NCBI RefSeq assembly: GCF_005047655.1
Contig: NZ_SUKF01000008.1
Location: 186,001 to 250,000, forward strand
Direction of reading: 5' to 3'
DNA: 64,000 nt
Source: Sinimarinibacterium arenosum
GTDB lineage: Bacteria; Pseudomonadota; Gammaproteobacteria; Nevskiales; Nevskiaceae
A program made the position numbers and the translations under genes. The stretch's first letter is position 1; every line of letters starts with the position of its first letter. The notes under the pieces are model-generated. The model made no database searches. It was given only the letters and a program-made list of their open reading frames with translations, and was not told where the DNA came from. Positions 38,091 through 46,745 of this stretch are shown here, piece after piece.

Positions 38091-38795
38091 ATGGAATTCA
38101 AGCGTTCGGCTGTGAGCGCCGCTGTGCTCGGTGCTGCCCTGATGTCCGGCAGTGCATTGGCAGGTGTCAGTGGAAACGTTGGGGCGGTAAGCGAATATGT
38201 GTTCCGCGGCATTTCGCAGGGCTCGGGGGCGGCAGTGCAGGGCGGCGTCGACTACGCAGCCGACTCGGGCTTCTACGTGGGCCTGTGGGGTTCGAACATC
38301 AGCTGGGGCCCCGGCAGTGCGGAAACCGATGTCTATGCCGGCTTCTCCGGCGGCGATACGGTGACCTACGACCTCGGCGTGACCTACTACTACTACCCGG
38401 AAGAGGACGAAGCCGGCACCGATCCGACCGCAAATACCGTCGAAGCCTACTTTGGCCTTGGGTTTGGTCCGGTCTCCGTCAAGGCGTACTACTCACCGAC
38501 GTATTTCGGCGCGACCGACCCCTCGGGCGACGACATTACCCAGCTGTACGTCAACGCTTCGGCCAGCTTCCCGATGTCGGATTCGCTGTCGCTGGACGCC
38601 GCAGTCGGCATGACCTCGCTGTCTGATGATGTGAACTTCGGTTATGAAACCACAGACAGCTACATCGACTACAGCGTTGCGCTGAGCAAGGCGATTGACG
38701 ATACGATGAGCGCGAGCTTCTCGATCATCGGCACGGACCTGTCCGACGACGATCCGAAGTACGTGGTCAGCCTGTCCAAGTCGTTTGATCTGTAA
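38091..38795 (+). CDS. TorF-family putative porin
   Basis: 234-aa outer-membrane protein. Signal peptide MEFKRSAVSAAVLGAALMSG ending SALAG, then VSEYVFRGISQGSG (hallmark of the family), repeated aromatic beta strands (VTYDLGVTYYYYPEED, FGLGFGPVSVKAYYSPTYFG), and the C-terminal strand YVVSLSKSFDL. Homologues are often found beside glnK-amtB. Here it sits about 3.5 kb upstream of glnK1, with its own NtrC site and sigma-54 promoter, so a role in uptake under nitrogen limitation is likely. Start 38091 fits the signal peptide; earlier in-frame codons overlap the promoter. Confidence 0.88.
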   Translation: MEFKRSAVSAAVLGAALMSGSALAGVSGNVGAVSEYVFRGISQGSGAAVQGGVDYAADSGFYVGLWGSNISWGPGSAETDVYAGFSGGDTVTYDLGVTYYYYPEEDEAGTDPTANTVEAYFGLGFGPVSVKAYYSPTYFGATDPSGDDITQLYVNASASFPMSDSLSLDAAVGMTSLSDDVNFGYETTDSYIDYSVALSKAIDDTMSASFSIIGTDLSDDDPKYVVSLSKSFDL

Positions 38796-38812
38796 GCAGC
38801 GACTGCAGCATC

Positions 38813-38841
38813 AAGAAGGGCCGCCGTGTGCGGCCCTTCTT
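38813..38841. terminator. Bidirectional terminator between porin and comM
   Basis: 12-bp perfect arms (AAGAAGGGCCGC / GCGGCCCTTCTT) with a 5-nt loop, between convergent genes. Confidence 0.85.
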
Positions 38842-38860
38842 CGTTTCAGGCTGCCGACAC

Positions 38861-40366
38861 TCAGGCGCTGCGGTCGAAGCCACGGTAGCGCAGGGCTTCG
38901 GCGATCTGCGGTGCGCCGATGTCGGCGGTGTCGTGCAGATCGGCAATGGTCCGGGCGACGCGGAGAATGCGATGGTATCCGCGCGCCGACAGGCTCAGGC
39001 GTGCGGCTGCTTGTTGCAGCAGGACTTCGGCGTCGCGGTCGGGCCTGCAATACCGGTCCAGCTGGCTGCCGTGCAGCTCGGAGTTGAGCTGCTGCTGGCG
39101 GTCCAACTGGCGTCGACGCGCGAAAATCACGCGGCTGCGTACGGCTTCGCTGGGCTCTCCCGGCGCCTGCTCCCGAGCGAGAGCGAGATGCTCTACCCGA
39201 TGCACGAACAGATGCAGGTCGATGCGGTCCAGCAACGGGCCGGAAATGCGGCCGCGATAGCGTTGCACCTGTTCCGGTGTGCAGCGGCACTTGCCGCTGG
39301 GATCACCGAGCCAGCCGCAGGGGCACGGGTTCATCGCCGCAACCAACTGAAACCGCGCAGGAAAATCGACCTGGCGTGCGGCGCGTGAGATGGTGATGCG
39401 ACCGCTTTCCAGCGGTTCGCGCAGAACCTCCAGGACGCGGCGATCGAATTCCGGTAGTTCGTCCAGGAACAACACGCCGTGGTGGGCCAGCGTGATCTCA
39501 CCGGGGCGTGGATTGCCGCCGCCACCGACCAGCGCGACGCCGGAAGCGGTGTGATGCGGGGCGCGAAAGGGGCGTCTTCCCCAGTCGCTGATCTGGAACC
39601 CGCGCGGGCCAATGGAAGCGACGGCGGCGGCTTCCAGTGCTTCGGTATCGGAGAGTGCCGGCAGAATGCCGGGAAGGCGTTGCGCCAGCATCGATTTGCC
39701 CGATCCCGGTGGGCCCGCCAGCAGCAGTGAATGGCCTCCGGCAGCAGCGACCTCCAGTGCGCGACGGGCACTGCCCTGGCCGCGTACGTCGGCCAGATCC
39801 AACAGGTTGTTGAAAGCTGCGCGGGGCGATTGTGCCGGTTCGGCGGTCCAGTGGCGCTGATGCAGGTTCGCGCACAGCGCGGCAAGGTTGTCGGCGCCGT
39901 AGATGCGCGCCTGCGGCGCCAACGTGGCTTCGGCGACATTGGCCGACGGAACCAGCAGAGCATGCCCGGCTGCGCGGGCTTTCAGTGCTGCCGGCAGGCA
40001 GCCAGGGACGGGTCGGATTTCGCCGGACAGCGACAACTCGCCAAGGACTTCGACGTCGTGCAGGGTTTCCAGCGGAATCTGACCGGATGCACCGAGAATG
40101 CCCAAGGCGATGGCCAGATCAAAACGGCTGCCGCTTTTGGGGAGATCGGCAGGGGCCAGATTGCAGGTGATGCGTTGCAAGGGAAAGCGGTAGCCGCAGG
40201 TGGTGATGGCGGCTTTGACGCGATCCTTGGCTTCGCGCACAGCGGCCTCGGGCAGGCCGACAATGTTCAGGCCCGGCAACCCTGGAGCCAGATGCACCTC
40301 AACCGTGACCGGGTCTGCCTCAAGCCCGTTTTGCGCACGCGCCCAAACGCTCGCCAGCTGCGTCAT
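38861..40366 (-). CDS. comM: ComM/YifB AAA+ helicase (Mg-chelatase-like)
   Basis: 501-aa ComM-family protein, a branch-migration helicase that aids integration of DNA during natural transformation. N-terminal Lon-like domain (VEVHLAPGLPGLNIVGLPE), AAA+ core with Walker A LLAGPPGSGKSMLAQRLPG and Walker B GVLFLDELPEFDR, and the C-terminal Mg-chelatase region with a Cys pair (NPCPCGWLGDPSGKCRC). With the pil genes in this window it suggests competence potential. Confidence 0.95.
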   Translation of the reverse strand: MTQLASVWARAQNGLEADPVTVEVHLAPGLPGLNIVGLPEAAVREAKDRVKAAITTCGYRFPLQRITCNLAPADLPKSGSRFDLAIALGILGASGQIPLETLHDVEVLGELSLSGEIRPVPGCLPAALKARAAGHALLVPSANVAEATLAPQARIYGADNLAALCANLHQRHWTAEPAQSPRAAFNNLLDLADVRGQGSARRALEVAAAGGHSLLLAGPPGSGKSMLAQRLPGILPALSDTEALEAAAVASIGPRGFQISDWGRRPFRAPHHTASGVALVGGGGNPRPGEITLAHHGVLFLDELPEFDRRVLEVLREPLESGRITISRAARQVDFPARFQLVAAMNPCPCGWLGDPSGKCRCTPEQVQRYRGRISGPLLDRIDLHLFVHRVEHLALAREQAPGEPSEAVRSRVIFARRRQLDRQQQLNSELHGSQLDRYCRPDRDAEVLLQQAAARLSLSARGYHRILRVARTIADLHDTADIGAPQIAEALRYRGFDRSA

Positions 40367-40465
40367 CGCAAGTCCCTCCCTTGCGCTGCGAAGTCTGTAT
40401 TCCCTGCCGCCACAACGGCGGACTGATCCTTCGTCTACCGGGCAGACGTCGTGCCCGGATTGTGT

Positions 40466-40717
40466 TCAGCCTTGTCGCTGTTCCAGTGCCTGCAGGCGCT
40501 GCTCGAGTGCTGCGAGCTTGGTCTGAGTGCGCCGCAGCAGCTCGGCCTGAAGGTCAAAGCGCTCGCGCGACACCAGGTCCCACTTTTCCAGATTGGCTCT
40601 GAGCACCGCGCGGAAATTGTCCTCAAGCTCGTGGCGCAGGCCCTTGAGTCCCGGGGGCAGCATCTGCCCGAGCTTGGCGGCGAGGTCTTCGAGTTGGCGA
40701 GGTTCCATGACAGTCAT
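40466..40717 (-). CDS. ubiK: Ubiquinone biosynthesis accessory factor UbiK (BMFP)
   Basis: 83-aa coiled-coil protein of the membrane fusogenic BMFP family that assists aerobic ubiquinone synthesis. Sequence EPRQLEDLAAKLGQMLPPG, then LVSRERFDLQAELLRRTQ and a C-terminal Leu-heptad coiled coil (LAALEQRLQALEQRQ) match UbiK. Start 40717 or 40708; neither has a clear Shine-Dalgarno sequence. Confidence 0.9.
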   Translation of the reverse strand: MTVMEPRQLEDLAAKLGQMLPPGLKGLRHELEDNFRAVLRANLEKWDLVSRERFDLQAELLRRTQTKLAALEQRLQALEQRQG

Positions 40718-40769
40718 CAATAGAGCGTGTGCAAAGCATACGACCCGACAGTCGCGGTGGCGAGCGTCA

Positions 40770-42017
40770 TCAGTCCTGCCAGTCCTCAACCAGCATGCCG
40801 AGCTTGGCCGCTAGCCAGGGTGTGGTGGTGGCCTGCAGCAGAATCGTCACCAGAATCGCGATGAACGTCACTGCGCCGATGATTTCGGCGCCTGGGGCTT
40901 TCATGCCGGCGAGCAGGCCTGCCAGTGCCGCCGGAATGACGCCGGTTTCACGGGTCCAGCACATGAACAGACGCTCCTTGAAGGTCCAGCGCGCGCGACG
41001 GTCCGGCCAGGTGCAGATGAATACCGTCAGCGGCCGCGCGACGAACATGAAGATGCCGACCAGCATCAGGCCCTGGACCCAGTAGCGCTGCATCAGTGCG
41101 AAGTCGACCTGGGAGCCCAGCAGCACGAAGATCATCAGACGCATGATCAGCGCCATTTCGGCGACGAAGATCTCCATCTTCTCGGCCTCCATCGGCTGCA
41201 TGCGGAAGCCGAAGGACTCCTTGTTGCCGATCAGGATGCCAAACACGAACACCGCCATGAAGCCGGAGGCGTGGTAATTGTCGGCGGCCAGGTAGGCACC
41301 GGCGACCGCCATCAGCGTCACGACCGGTCCGAATTCACCGAGAAACGCATATTTCTCGTGCGCCAGCAGTAGCGCTGCGGCATAGCCGACGACGCTGCCG
41401 ATCAGGATGCCGAGGCTGGCCTGCTTCAGCAGTTCCAGAATCGAGCCGCTGAGCGAGAAAGAGCCCTGTCCCATCGCGATCGCCAGCACCGTGAACGTCA
41501 GGATCGCGCCGGTCGCGTCGTTGAACGCCGACTCTGACATCACCGTTTGCGAAATGCGCTCCTTGATGGGGATCTGCTTGAAGATCGGCACCAGGGTTGC
41601 CGGGTCGGTTGACGCCGTGGCGGCACCGAGCAGGGCTGCTACCACCAGCGGCAGGCCCATGATCCAGTGAGCCGCAGCAGTGGTCACGGCGGCCGTGATC
41701 AGCAGCCCGAGCGTCGCGATGATCGCAATGGTGACCCAGACCTCGCGCAACACGCGGAAGCGCAGCGAGGCGCCGCCGTCGAACAGGATGTAGCACGAGC
41801 CGAAGATCAGGATGATCTGATTGAGGCCGCTGTCGGCGTGGATGTCGATGGCGCCAAGGGCTTGTGGGCCCAGGGCGATGCCAACCAGCAGAAACACGGC
41901 GACATCAGGAATTCGCAATCGTTTGGCGATGACGCCACCGAGGCTGCCGGCGGCCAGAATGATGCCAAACGCGTGCAGCAGCTCTTTGGCCGCTGACAGC
42001 GAGGATGAAGCTTCCAT
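40770..42017 (-). CDS. Cation/proton antiporter (CPA1 family)
   Basis: 415-aa inner-membrane protein with about 12 TM segments, including FGSCYILFDGGASLRFR, AATASTDPATLVPIF and SESAFNDATGAILTF, the CPA1 ND active-site element. Unlike the antiporter at 35392 it has no cytoplasmic C-terminal regulatory domain, ending shortly after the last TM segment (LGMLVEDWQD). Start 42017 (MEASSSLSAAKELLHAFG); the upstream extension is Arg-rich. Ion specificity cannot be read. Confidence 0.88.
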   Translation of the reverse strand: MEASSSLSAAKELLHAFGIILAAGSLGGVIAKRLRIPDVAVFLLVGIALGPQALGAIDIHADSGLNQIILIFGSCYILFDGGASLRFRVLREVWVTIAIIATLGLLITAAVTTAAAHWIMGLPLVVAALLGAATASTDPATLVPIFKQIPIKERISQTVMSESAFNDATGAILTFTVLAIAMGQGSFSLSGSILELLKQASLGILIGSVVGYAAALLLAHEKYAFLGEFGPVVTLMAVAGAYLAADNYHASGFMAVFVFGILIGNKESFGFRMQPMEAEKMEIFVAEMALIMRLMIFVLLGSQVDFALMQRYWVQGLMLVGIFMFVARPLTVFICTWPDRRARWTFKERLFMCWTRETGVIPAALAGLLAGMKAPGAEIIGAVTFIAILVTILLQATTTPWLAAKLGMLVEDWQD

Positions 42018-42101
42018 CGTGGGGTGAATCCTGACGTCGCGGGGACGTCTGACGCTTGAGGGGTGCGTAGTGTAATCGCGACGCCGCGCGTTCGGGAGTG
42101 G

Positions 42102-42608
<507 letters not shown>

Positions 42609-42623
42609 GGGGAGTTCAAACCA

Positions 42624-44096
42624 ATGATGCGTAAATTTTTGACTGTCATGACGCTGGCCGCGTGCTGCGGTCTCGCGCCTGCGTGGGCGCAGGATGAGAT
42701 GCCTGCTGCTGAGTCGGTTGCTGCAGAAACAACCGAAATGGCCGCCGATGCTCCAACAGATGCGGCTGTCGTCGTCGAGGAGACCGTAACCGAGACGGCC
42801 GCGCCAGCGGAAGAAGCGCCGGCGGAAGCGGCAGAAGAAGCGCCGACGCTGGACAGCGGTGACACCGCGTGGATGCTGACGTCAACGGCGCTGGTTCTGC
42901 TGATGACGATTCCGGGTCTGGCGTTGTTCTATGCCGGCATGGTTCGTTCGAAGAACGTCCTGTCGGTGATGATGCAATGCTTCGCCATCACCGCTCTGGT
43001 GTCGGTGCTGTGGACCATCTATGGCTATAGCATGGCTTTCGATACAACGGGCATGGAAGCTGGTGTCGTCAACTTCAACAGCATTGTCGGCGGCATGAGC
43101 AAGGCGTTCATGGCCGGCGTCGGCCTGGATAGTCTGACTGCAGCGATTCCGGAGTCGGTCTTCGCGACCTTCCAGATGACGTTTGCCATCATCACCCCCG
43201 CGCTGATCGTTGGCGCATTTGCAGAGCGCATGAAGTTTTCGTCTCTGCTGGTGTTCATGACCCTGTGGGTCACGGTCTGCTACTTCCCGATGGCACACAT
43301 GGTGTGGAGTGGCGATGGCGGCTTGCTGTGGGATTGGGGCGTGCTTGATTTCGCTGGCGGCACTGTCGTGCACATCAATGCCGGTATCGCAGGTCTGGTC
43401 GCAGCAATCATGCTTGGCAAGCGCAAGGGTTACGGCAAGGAATCGATGGCGCCGAACAACCTTGGCTATACCGTCATGGGTGCGAGCATGCTGTGGGTTG
43501 GCTGGTTTGGATTCAACGCCGGCTCCGCAGTGGGTGCAAACGGCGCTGCGGGCATGGCGATGTTTGTGACCCAGGTTGCGACCGCCTCCTCGGCACTGGC
43601 CTGGATGTTCGCCGAGTGGATCACGCACAAGAAGCCATCAGTGCTCGGTATTGCGTCAGGCGCGGTTGCAGGCCTGGTTGCGGTTACGCCTGCATCCGGC
43701 ACTGCGGGTCCGATTGGCGCACTGTGGATCGGTTTGGCAGCTGGCGTGATCTGCTTCCTGGCTTCGACCAAGTTGAAGAAAGCGGTGGGCTATGACGATT
43801 CTCTGGACGTGTTCGGTGTGCACTGCGTCGGCGGTATCGTCGGTGCGATCCTGACCGGCCTGTTCTGCTTCCCCTCCATGGGTGGCGTGTGGGAGCCGGG
43901 TGAAGGCGCCACGATCGGTAGCCAGCTGTGGATTCAGACCAAGGGCGTTCTGTTCACGCTGGTTTACACCGGTGTGCTGAGCGTTGTGTTGCTGATGATC
44001 ACGAAGGTGGTAACGGGTGGTCTGCGTGTCACTGAAGAGGCTGAGACTGAAGGTCTCGATCTTACTCAGCACAACGAACGCGGCTACATCCTGTAA
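42624..44096 (+). CDS. amtB: Ammonium transporter AmtB (copy 1) with acidic N-terminal extension
   Basis: 490-aa ammonium channel with 11 TM segments. The twin pore histidines are present (GGTVVHINAGIAGL and DVFGVHCVGGIVG), with NNLGYTVMGASMLWVGWFGF and the C-terminal TEEAETEGLDLTQHNERGY that contacts GlnK. A signal peptide (CCGLAPAWAQ) is followed by a ~50-residue Ala/Glu/Thr-rich acidic segment before the usual LDSGDTAWMLTSTALVLLM start. That extension is absent from AmtB2. Confidence 0.96.
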   Translation: MMRKFLTVMTLAACCGLAPAWAQDEMPAAESVAAETTEMAADAPTDAAVVVEETVTETAAPAEEAPAEAAEEAPTLDSGDTAWMLTSTALVLLMTIPGLALFYAGMVRSKNVLSVMMQCFAITALVSVLWTIYGYSMAFDTTGMEAGVVNFNSIVGGMSKAFMAGVGLDSLTAAIPESVFATFQMTFAIITPALIVGAFAERMKFSSLLVFMTLWVTVCYFPMAHMVWSGDGGLLWDWGVLDFAGGTVVHINAGIAGLVAAIMLGKRKGYGKESMAPNNLGYTVMGASMLWVGWFGFNAGSAVGANGAAGMAMFVTQVATASSALAWMFAEWITHKKPSVLGIASGAVAGLVAVTPASGTAGPIGALWIGLAAGVICFLASTKLKKAVGYDDSLDVFGVHCVGGIVGAILTGLFCFPSMGGVWEPGEGATIGSQLWIQTKGVLFTLVYTGVLSVVLLMITKVVTGGLRVTEEAETEGLDLTQHNERGYIL

Positions 44097-44125
44097 TAAC
44101 GCATCACATTTTTCTCCGGTGGGTT

Positions 44126-44155
44126 GGGGCGGACTTCACAGTCCGCCCCTTTTTT
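44126..44155 (+). terminator. Rho-independent terminator of glnK1-amtB1
   Basis: 10-bp perfect arms (GGGGCGGACT / AGTCCGCCCC), TCAC loop and a T6 run. Confidence 0.92.
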
Positions 44156-44226
44156 GTGCGCAGGCCTTCGACTTTTTCCCGGGGTCGCCCTAAACTCCGG
44201 CATTCGATTCGATCAAGGCTAACGTC

Positions 44227-44565
44227 ATGAAAATGCTGGTTGCGGTTATCAAACCGTTCAAGCTCGATGCGGTGCGCGAAGCGCTTGCCGATCTCGGCGT
44301 ACAGGGCATGACGGTCACCGAAGTACGGGGCTTTGGGCGCCAGAAAGGGCATACCGAGCTGTATCGCGGCGCCGAGTACACCGTCGACCTGCTCCCCAAG
44401 ATCAAGCTCGAGCTGGCCGTGACACCGGAGATGGCGGACAAGGCGGTCGATGCCATTCTGAAAGCCGCCAAGACCGGCCAGATTGGCGACGGCAAGATTT
44501 TCATCTACGACCTCGAGCAGACGGTCCGCATCCGCACCGGCGAATCCGGGGTCGAAGCCGTCTGA
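44227..44565 (+). CDS. glnK: PII nitrogen regulatory protein GlnK (copy 2)
   Basis: 112-aa PII paralogue (MKMLVAVIKPFKLDAVREAL), with T-loop [19 protein letters not shown] (Tyr51 kept) and DGKIFIYDLEQTVRIRTGE. It sits after a strong terminator and has no recognisable sigma-54 promoter, so it is likely expressed independently of copy 1. 70 bp before amtB2. Confidence 0.96.
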   Translation: MKMLVAVIKPFKLDAVREALADLGVQGMTVTEVRGFGRQKGHTELYRGAEYTVDLLPKIKLELAVTPEMADKAVDAILKAAKTGQIGDGKIFIYDLEQTVRIRTGESGVEAV

Positions 44566-44635
44566 GCTTCAGCCGTATCCCGTGCCTGCCGCGAACTGCA
44601 TCGCGCGGTGGGCATTTTTGTGTCCGGGGGAGAAT

Positions 44636-45940
44636 ATGAAAACAAAAATTGCCGCAGCGATCGCACTGCTTTCGTCGCCTGTCTACGCGCAGGAGTCCGC
44701 GACGGCGCTTAACAGCGGGGATACCGCGTGGTTGCTGACTGCGACCGCGCTGGTGTTGTTCATGAGCCTGCCCGGACTGGCGCTGTTTTATGGCGGGCTG
44801 GTGCGCGCCAAGAACGTTCTGTCTGTTCTGGTGCAGTGCTTTGCGATCGTCTGTGTGGTGTCCGTGCTGTGGCTGATCTGCGGGTACAGCCTGGCCTTTG
44901 CCCCCGGCAGTGGATTCATCGGCGGCTGGTCGAAGGCGTTCTTCAACGGCGTTGGCGAGAGCACGCTGAGTGGAGGCGTGCCGGAGTCCGTCTTTGCCAT
45001 GTTCCAGCTGACTTTCGCCGCGATCACGCCGGCGCTGGTTGTCGGCGGCTTTGCCGAGCGCATGAAGTTTTCCGCGATGCTGCTGTTCTCGACGCTGTGG
45101 GTGATGGCGGTCTATGTCCCGGTGTGTCATTGGGTCTGGGCGTCAGACGGCTGGCTATATCAGCGTGGTCTGCTCGATTTTGCCGGCGGTACCGTTGTGC
45201 ACATCACCGCCGGCGTCGCGGCACTGGTCGCGGCGATGCAGCTGGGTCGGCGCAACGGCTTTCCACATACCGCAATGCTGCCACACAACATGACGATGAC
45301 CGTGACCGGTGCCGGCATGTTGTGGGTCGGCTGGTTCGGTTTCAACGGGGGTTCGGCGCTGGCTGCTGACGGGAATGCCGGCATGGCGGTGCTGGTCACG
45401 CATACGTCTGCGGCCGCGGGCGCGCTGATGTGGAGCGCTATCGAGTGGTTCAAGTTCGGCAAACCCTCGGCGCTGGGTATTGTGACCGGGATGGTTGCGG
45501 GGCTTGGCACGATCACGCCGGCATCCGGCTTCGTCGGCCCTGGGGGCGCGCTGGTGATCGGACTCACTGCTGGTGCGGTTTGCTTTACCGCGACCCAGTG
45601 GCTGAAGCGGCGCATGAAGATCGACGACTCGCTGGACGTGTTCCCGGTACATGGCGTTGGCGGCATCCTCGGGACATTTGCGGTCGCGCTGTTTGCGTCC
45701 AGCGGGCTCGGTGTATTCAGCGGGCAGGGCTATGCCGAAGGCATGGATATGGGTCGCCAGTTCGCGGTGCAGATTACCGGCATTGTGGCGGTGGGTGCCT
45801 ATACCGCGGTCTTGAGCTGGGGCCTGCTGAAGCTGGTCGACGTCATGGTCGGCGGTTTGCGCGTGACACCCGAAGAAGAAAACGCCGGCCTCGACACCAC
45901 GCAGCACAACGAGCGCGGCTACGATCTGCAGAGCTTGTGA
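44636..45940 (+). CDS. amtB: Ammonium transporter AmtB (copy 2)
   Basis: 434-aa AmtB paralogue with a signal peptide (IALLSSPVYAQE) and a short direct run into LNSGDTAWLLTATALVLFM. Pore histidines at GGTVVHITAGVAAL and DVFPVHGVGGILG; GlnK-contact tail EENAGLDTTQHNERGYDL. Start 44636 has GGGGGAG just upstream. Two GlnK-AmtB pairs side by side suggest regulatory specialisation. Confidence 0.96.
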   Translation: MKTKIAAAIALLSSPVYAQESATALNSGDTAWLLTATALVLFMSLPGLALFYGGLVRAKNVLSVLVQCFAIVCVVSVLWLICGYSLAFAPGSGFIGGWSKAFFNGVGESTLSGGVPESVFAMFQLTFAAITPALVVGGFAERMKFSAMLLFSTLWVMAVYVPVCHWVWASDGWLYQRGLLDFAGGTVVHITAGVAALVAAMQLGRRNGFPHTAMLPHNMTMTVTGAGMLWVGWFGFNGGSALAADGNAGMAVLVTHTSAAAGALMWSAIEWFKFGKPSALGIVTGMVAGLGTITPASGFVGPGGALVIGLTAGAVCFTATQWLKRRMKIDDSLDVFPVHGVGGILGTFAVALFASSGLGVFSGQGYAEGMDMGRQFAVQITGIVAVGAYTAVLSWGLLKLVDVMVGGLRVTPEEENAGLDTTQHNERGYDLQSL

Positions 45941-45948
45941 TGCTGGAG

Positions 45949-46221
45949 CTAGCCGCCGCCTTCGGGCGGCGGCAGACGGTTATGGAAGCCGTCGCAGTGC
46001 GGTGCATGGCGCGTGTGCTTGCAGCCACACAACCATTGCGTGCCGCTGCGGCGAGTGACTTCAAAAGCCATGGGCTGCATGCCGCTGCCATCATGTGAGC
46101 CGTCGCAGAACGGCTGTGTGTTCGAACGGCCGCAGGCGCACCACAGATAGCGGCCCGGGGCGAGGTCGAGCACGTAGGCGCTGCGGCGCGCAATGATCGG
46201 GCAGGGGCGTGAATCGCTCAC
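45949..46221 (-). CDS. Tandem CDGSH iron-sulfur domain protein
   Basis: 90-aa protein with two CDGSH-type [2Fe-2S] motifs: CACGRSNTQPFCDGSH and CGCKHTRHAPHCDGFH. Each keeps the three Cys and one His ligands (the second reads CDGFH). No TM segment, so soluble, unlike eukaryotic mitoNEET. It lies 69 bp downstream of the NikR-like gene on the same strand and could be the last gene of that operon. A 9-bp GC hairpin (45952-45973) overlaps its 3' end. Confidence 0.9.
   Translation of the reverse strand: MSDSRPCPIIARRSAYVLDLAPGRYLWCACGRSNTQPFCDGSHDGSGMQPMAFEVTRRSGTQWLCGCKHTRHAPHCDGFHNRLPPPEGGG
45952..45973. terminator. GC-rich hairpin between convergent amtB2 and CDGSH genes
   Basis: GCCGCCGCC-TTCG-GGCGGCGGC, perfect 9-bp stem with a tetraloop, overlapping the CDGSH stop region. 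No T-run in either direction; may act as a weak bidirectional terminator. Confidence 0.45.
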
Positions 46222-46290
46222 ACGGATAGTTGGCGGCGCGCACGGAATGTACGCGCTGCCATGGTAGCGTCAATCGAACACGCGCTTGCG

Positions 46291-46728
46291 CTACTGATGC
46301 AGCTGCGGAATCAGCGTGGTGGTCAGTTCCAGCTTGCCGGAGATGACGCCGCGATTGGTGATCATCTTGTCGGCGATCAGCTGCAGCTGCGCCGCCGGGC
46401 CCTGCACCAGAATCACCTCCATCGTCTGCGAATGCATCAGGTGCACGTGCAGCGAGCTGATGATTTCGCGGATGTGTTGATGCTGCAGATCCGCCAGCAG
46501 CTTTTGCAGCCGCGGCGTCGAATGGTCGTACAACAAGGTGATGGTGCCTGCCATGATTTCGTTGCCGCGCTCTTTTTTGTGCGCGGTGATCTGATGGCTG
46601 ATCATTTCAGCAATGGCTTGAGAGCGACTGTCGAAGCCGCGTTCGGCCACCATTTCATCGAGCTGCAGCAGCAGCGTCTCCGGCAAGGAGACGCTGATCC
46701 GGCTGACACCCCCGTTGTTCTGACTCAT
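46291..46728 (-). CDS. NikR-like metalloregulator lacking the Cys ligand
   Basis: 145-aa ribbon-helix-helix/ACT-fold repressor of the NikR family. N-terminal RHH (SRISVSLPETLLLQLDEMV, RSQAIAEMI), then the metal-binding domain LLYDHSTPRLQKLLADLQHQ and SSLHVHLMHSQTMEVILVQG. Aligned to E. coli NikR, ligands His76, His87 and His89 correspond to His83, His94 and His96, but Cys95 is replaced by Thr102. Metal or ligand specificity may therefore differ from nickel. Start 46728 (MSQNNGGVSRIS). It follows glnT by 17 bp, in the operon whose promoter carries a NikR-type dyad. Confidence 0.88.
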   Translation of the reverse strand: MSQNNGGVSRISVSLPETLLLQLDEMVAERGFDSRSQAIAEMISHQITAHKKERGNEIMAGTITLLYDHSTPRLQKLLADLQHQHIREIISSLHVHLMHSQTMEVILVQGPAAQLQLIADKMITNRGVISGKLELTTTLIPQLHQ

Positions 46729-46745
46729 CGGTCTTGCGTGGTGTA

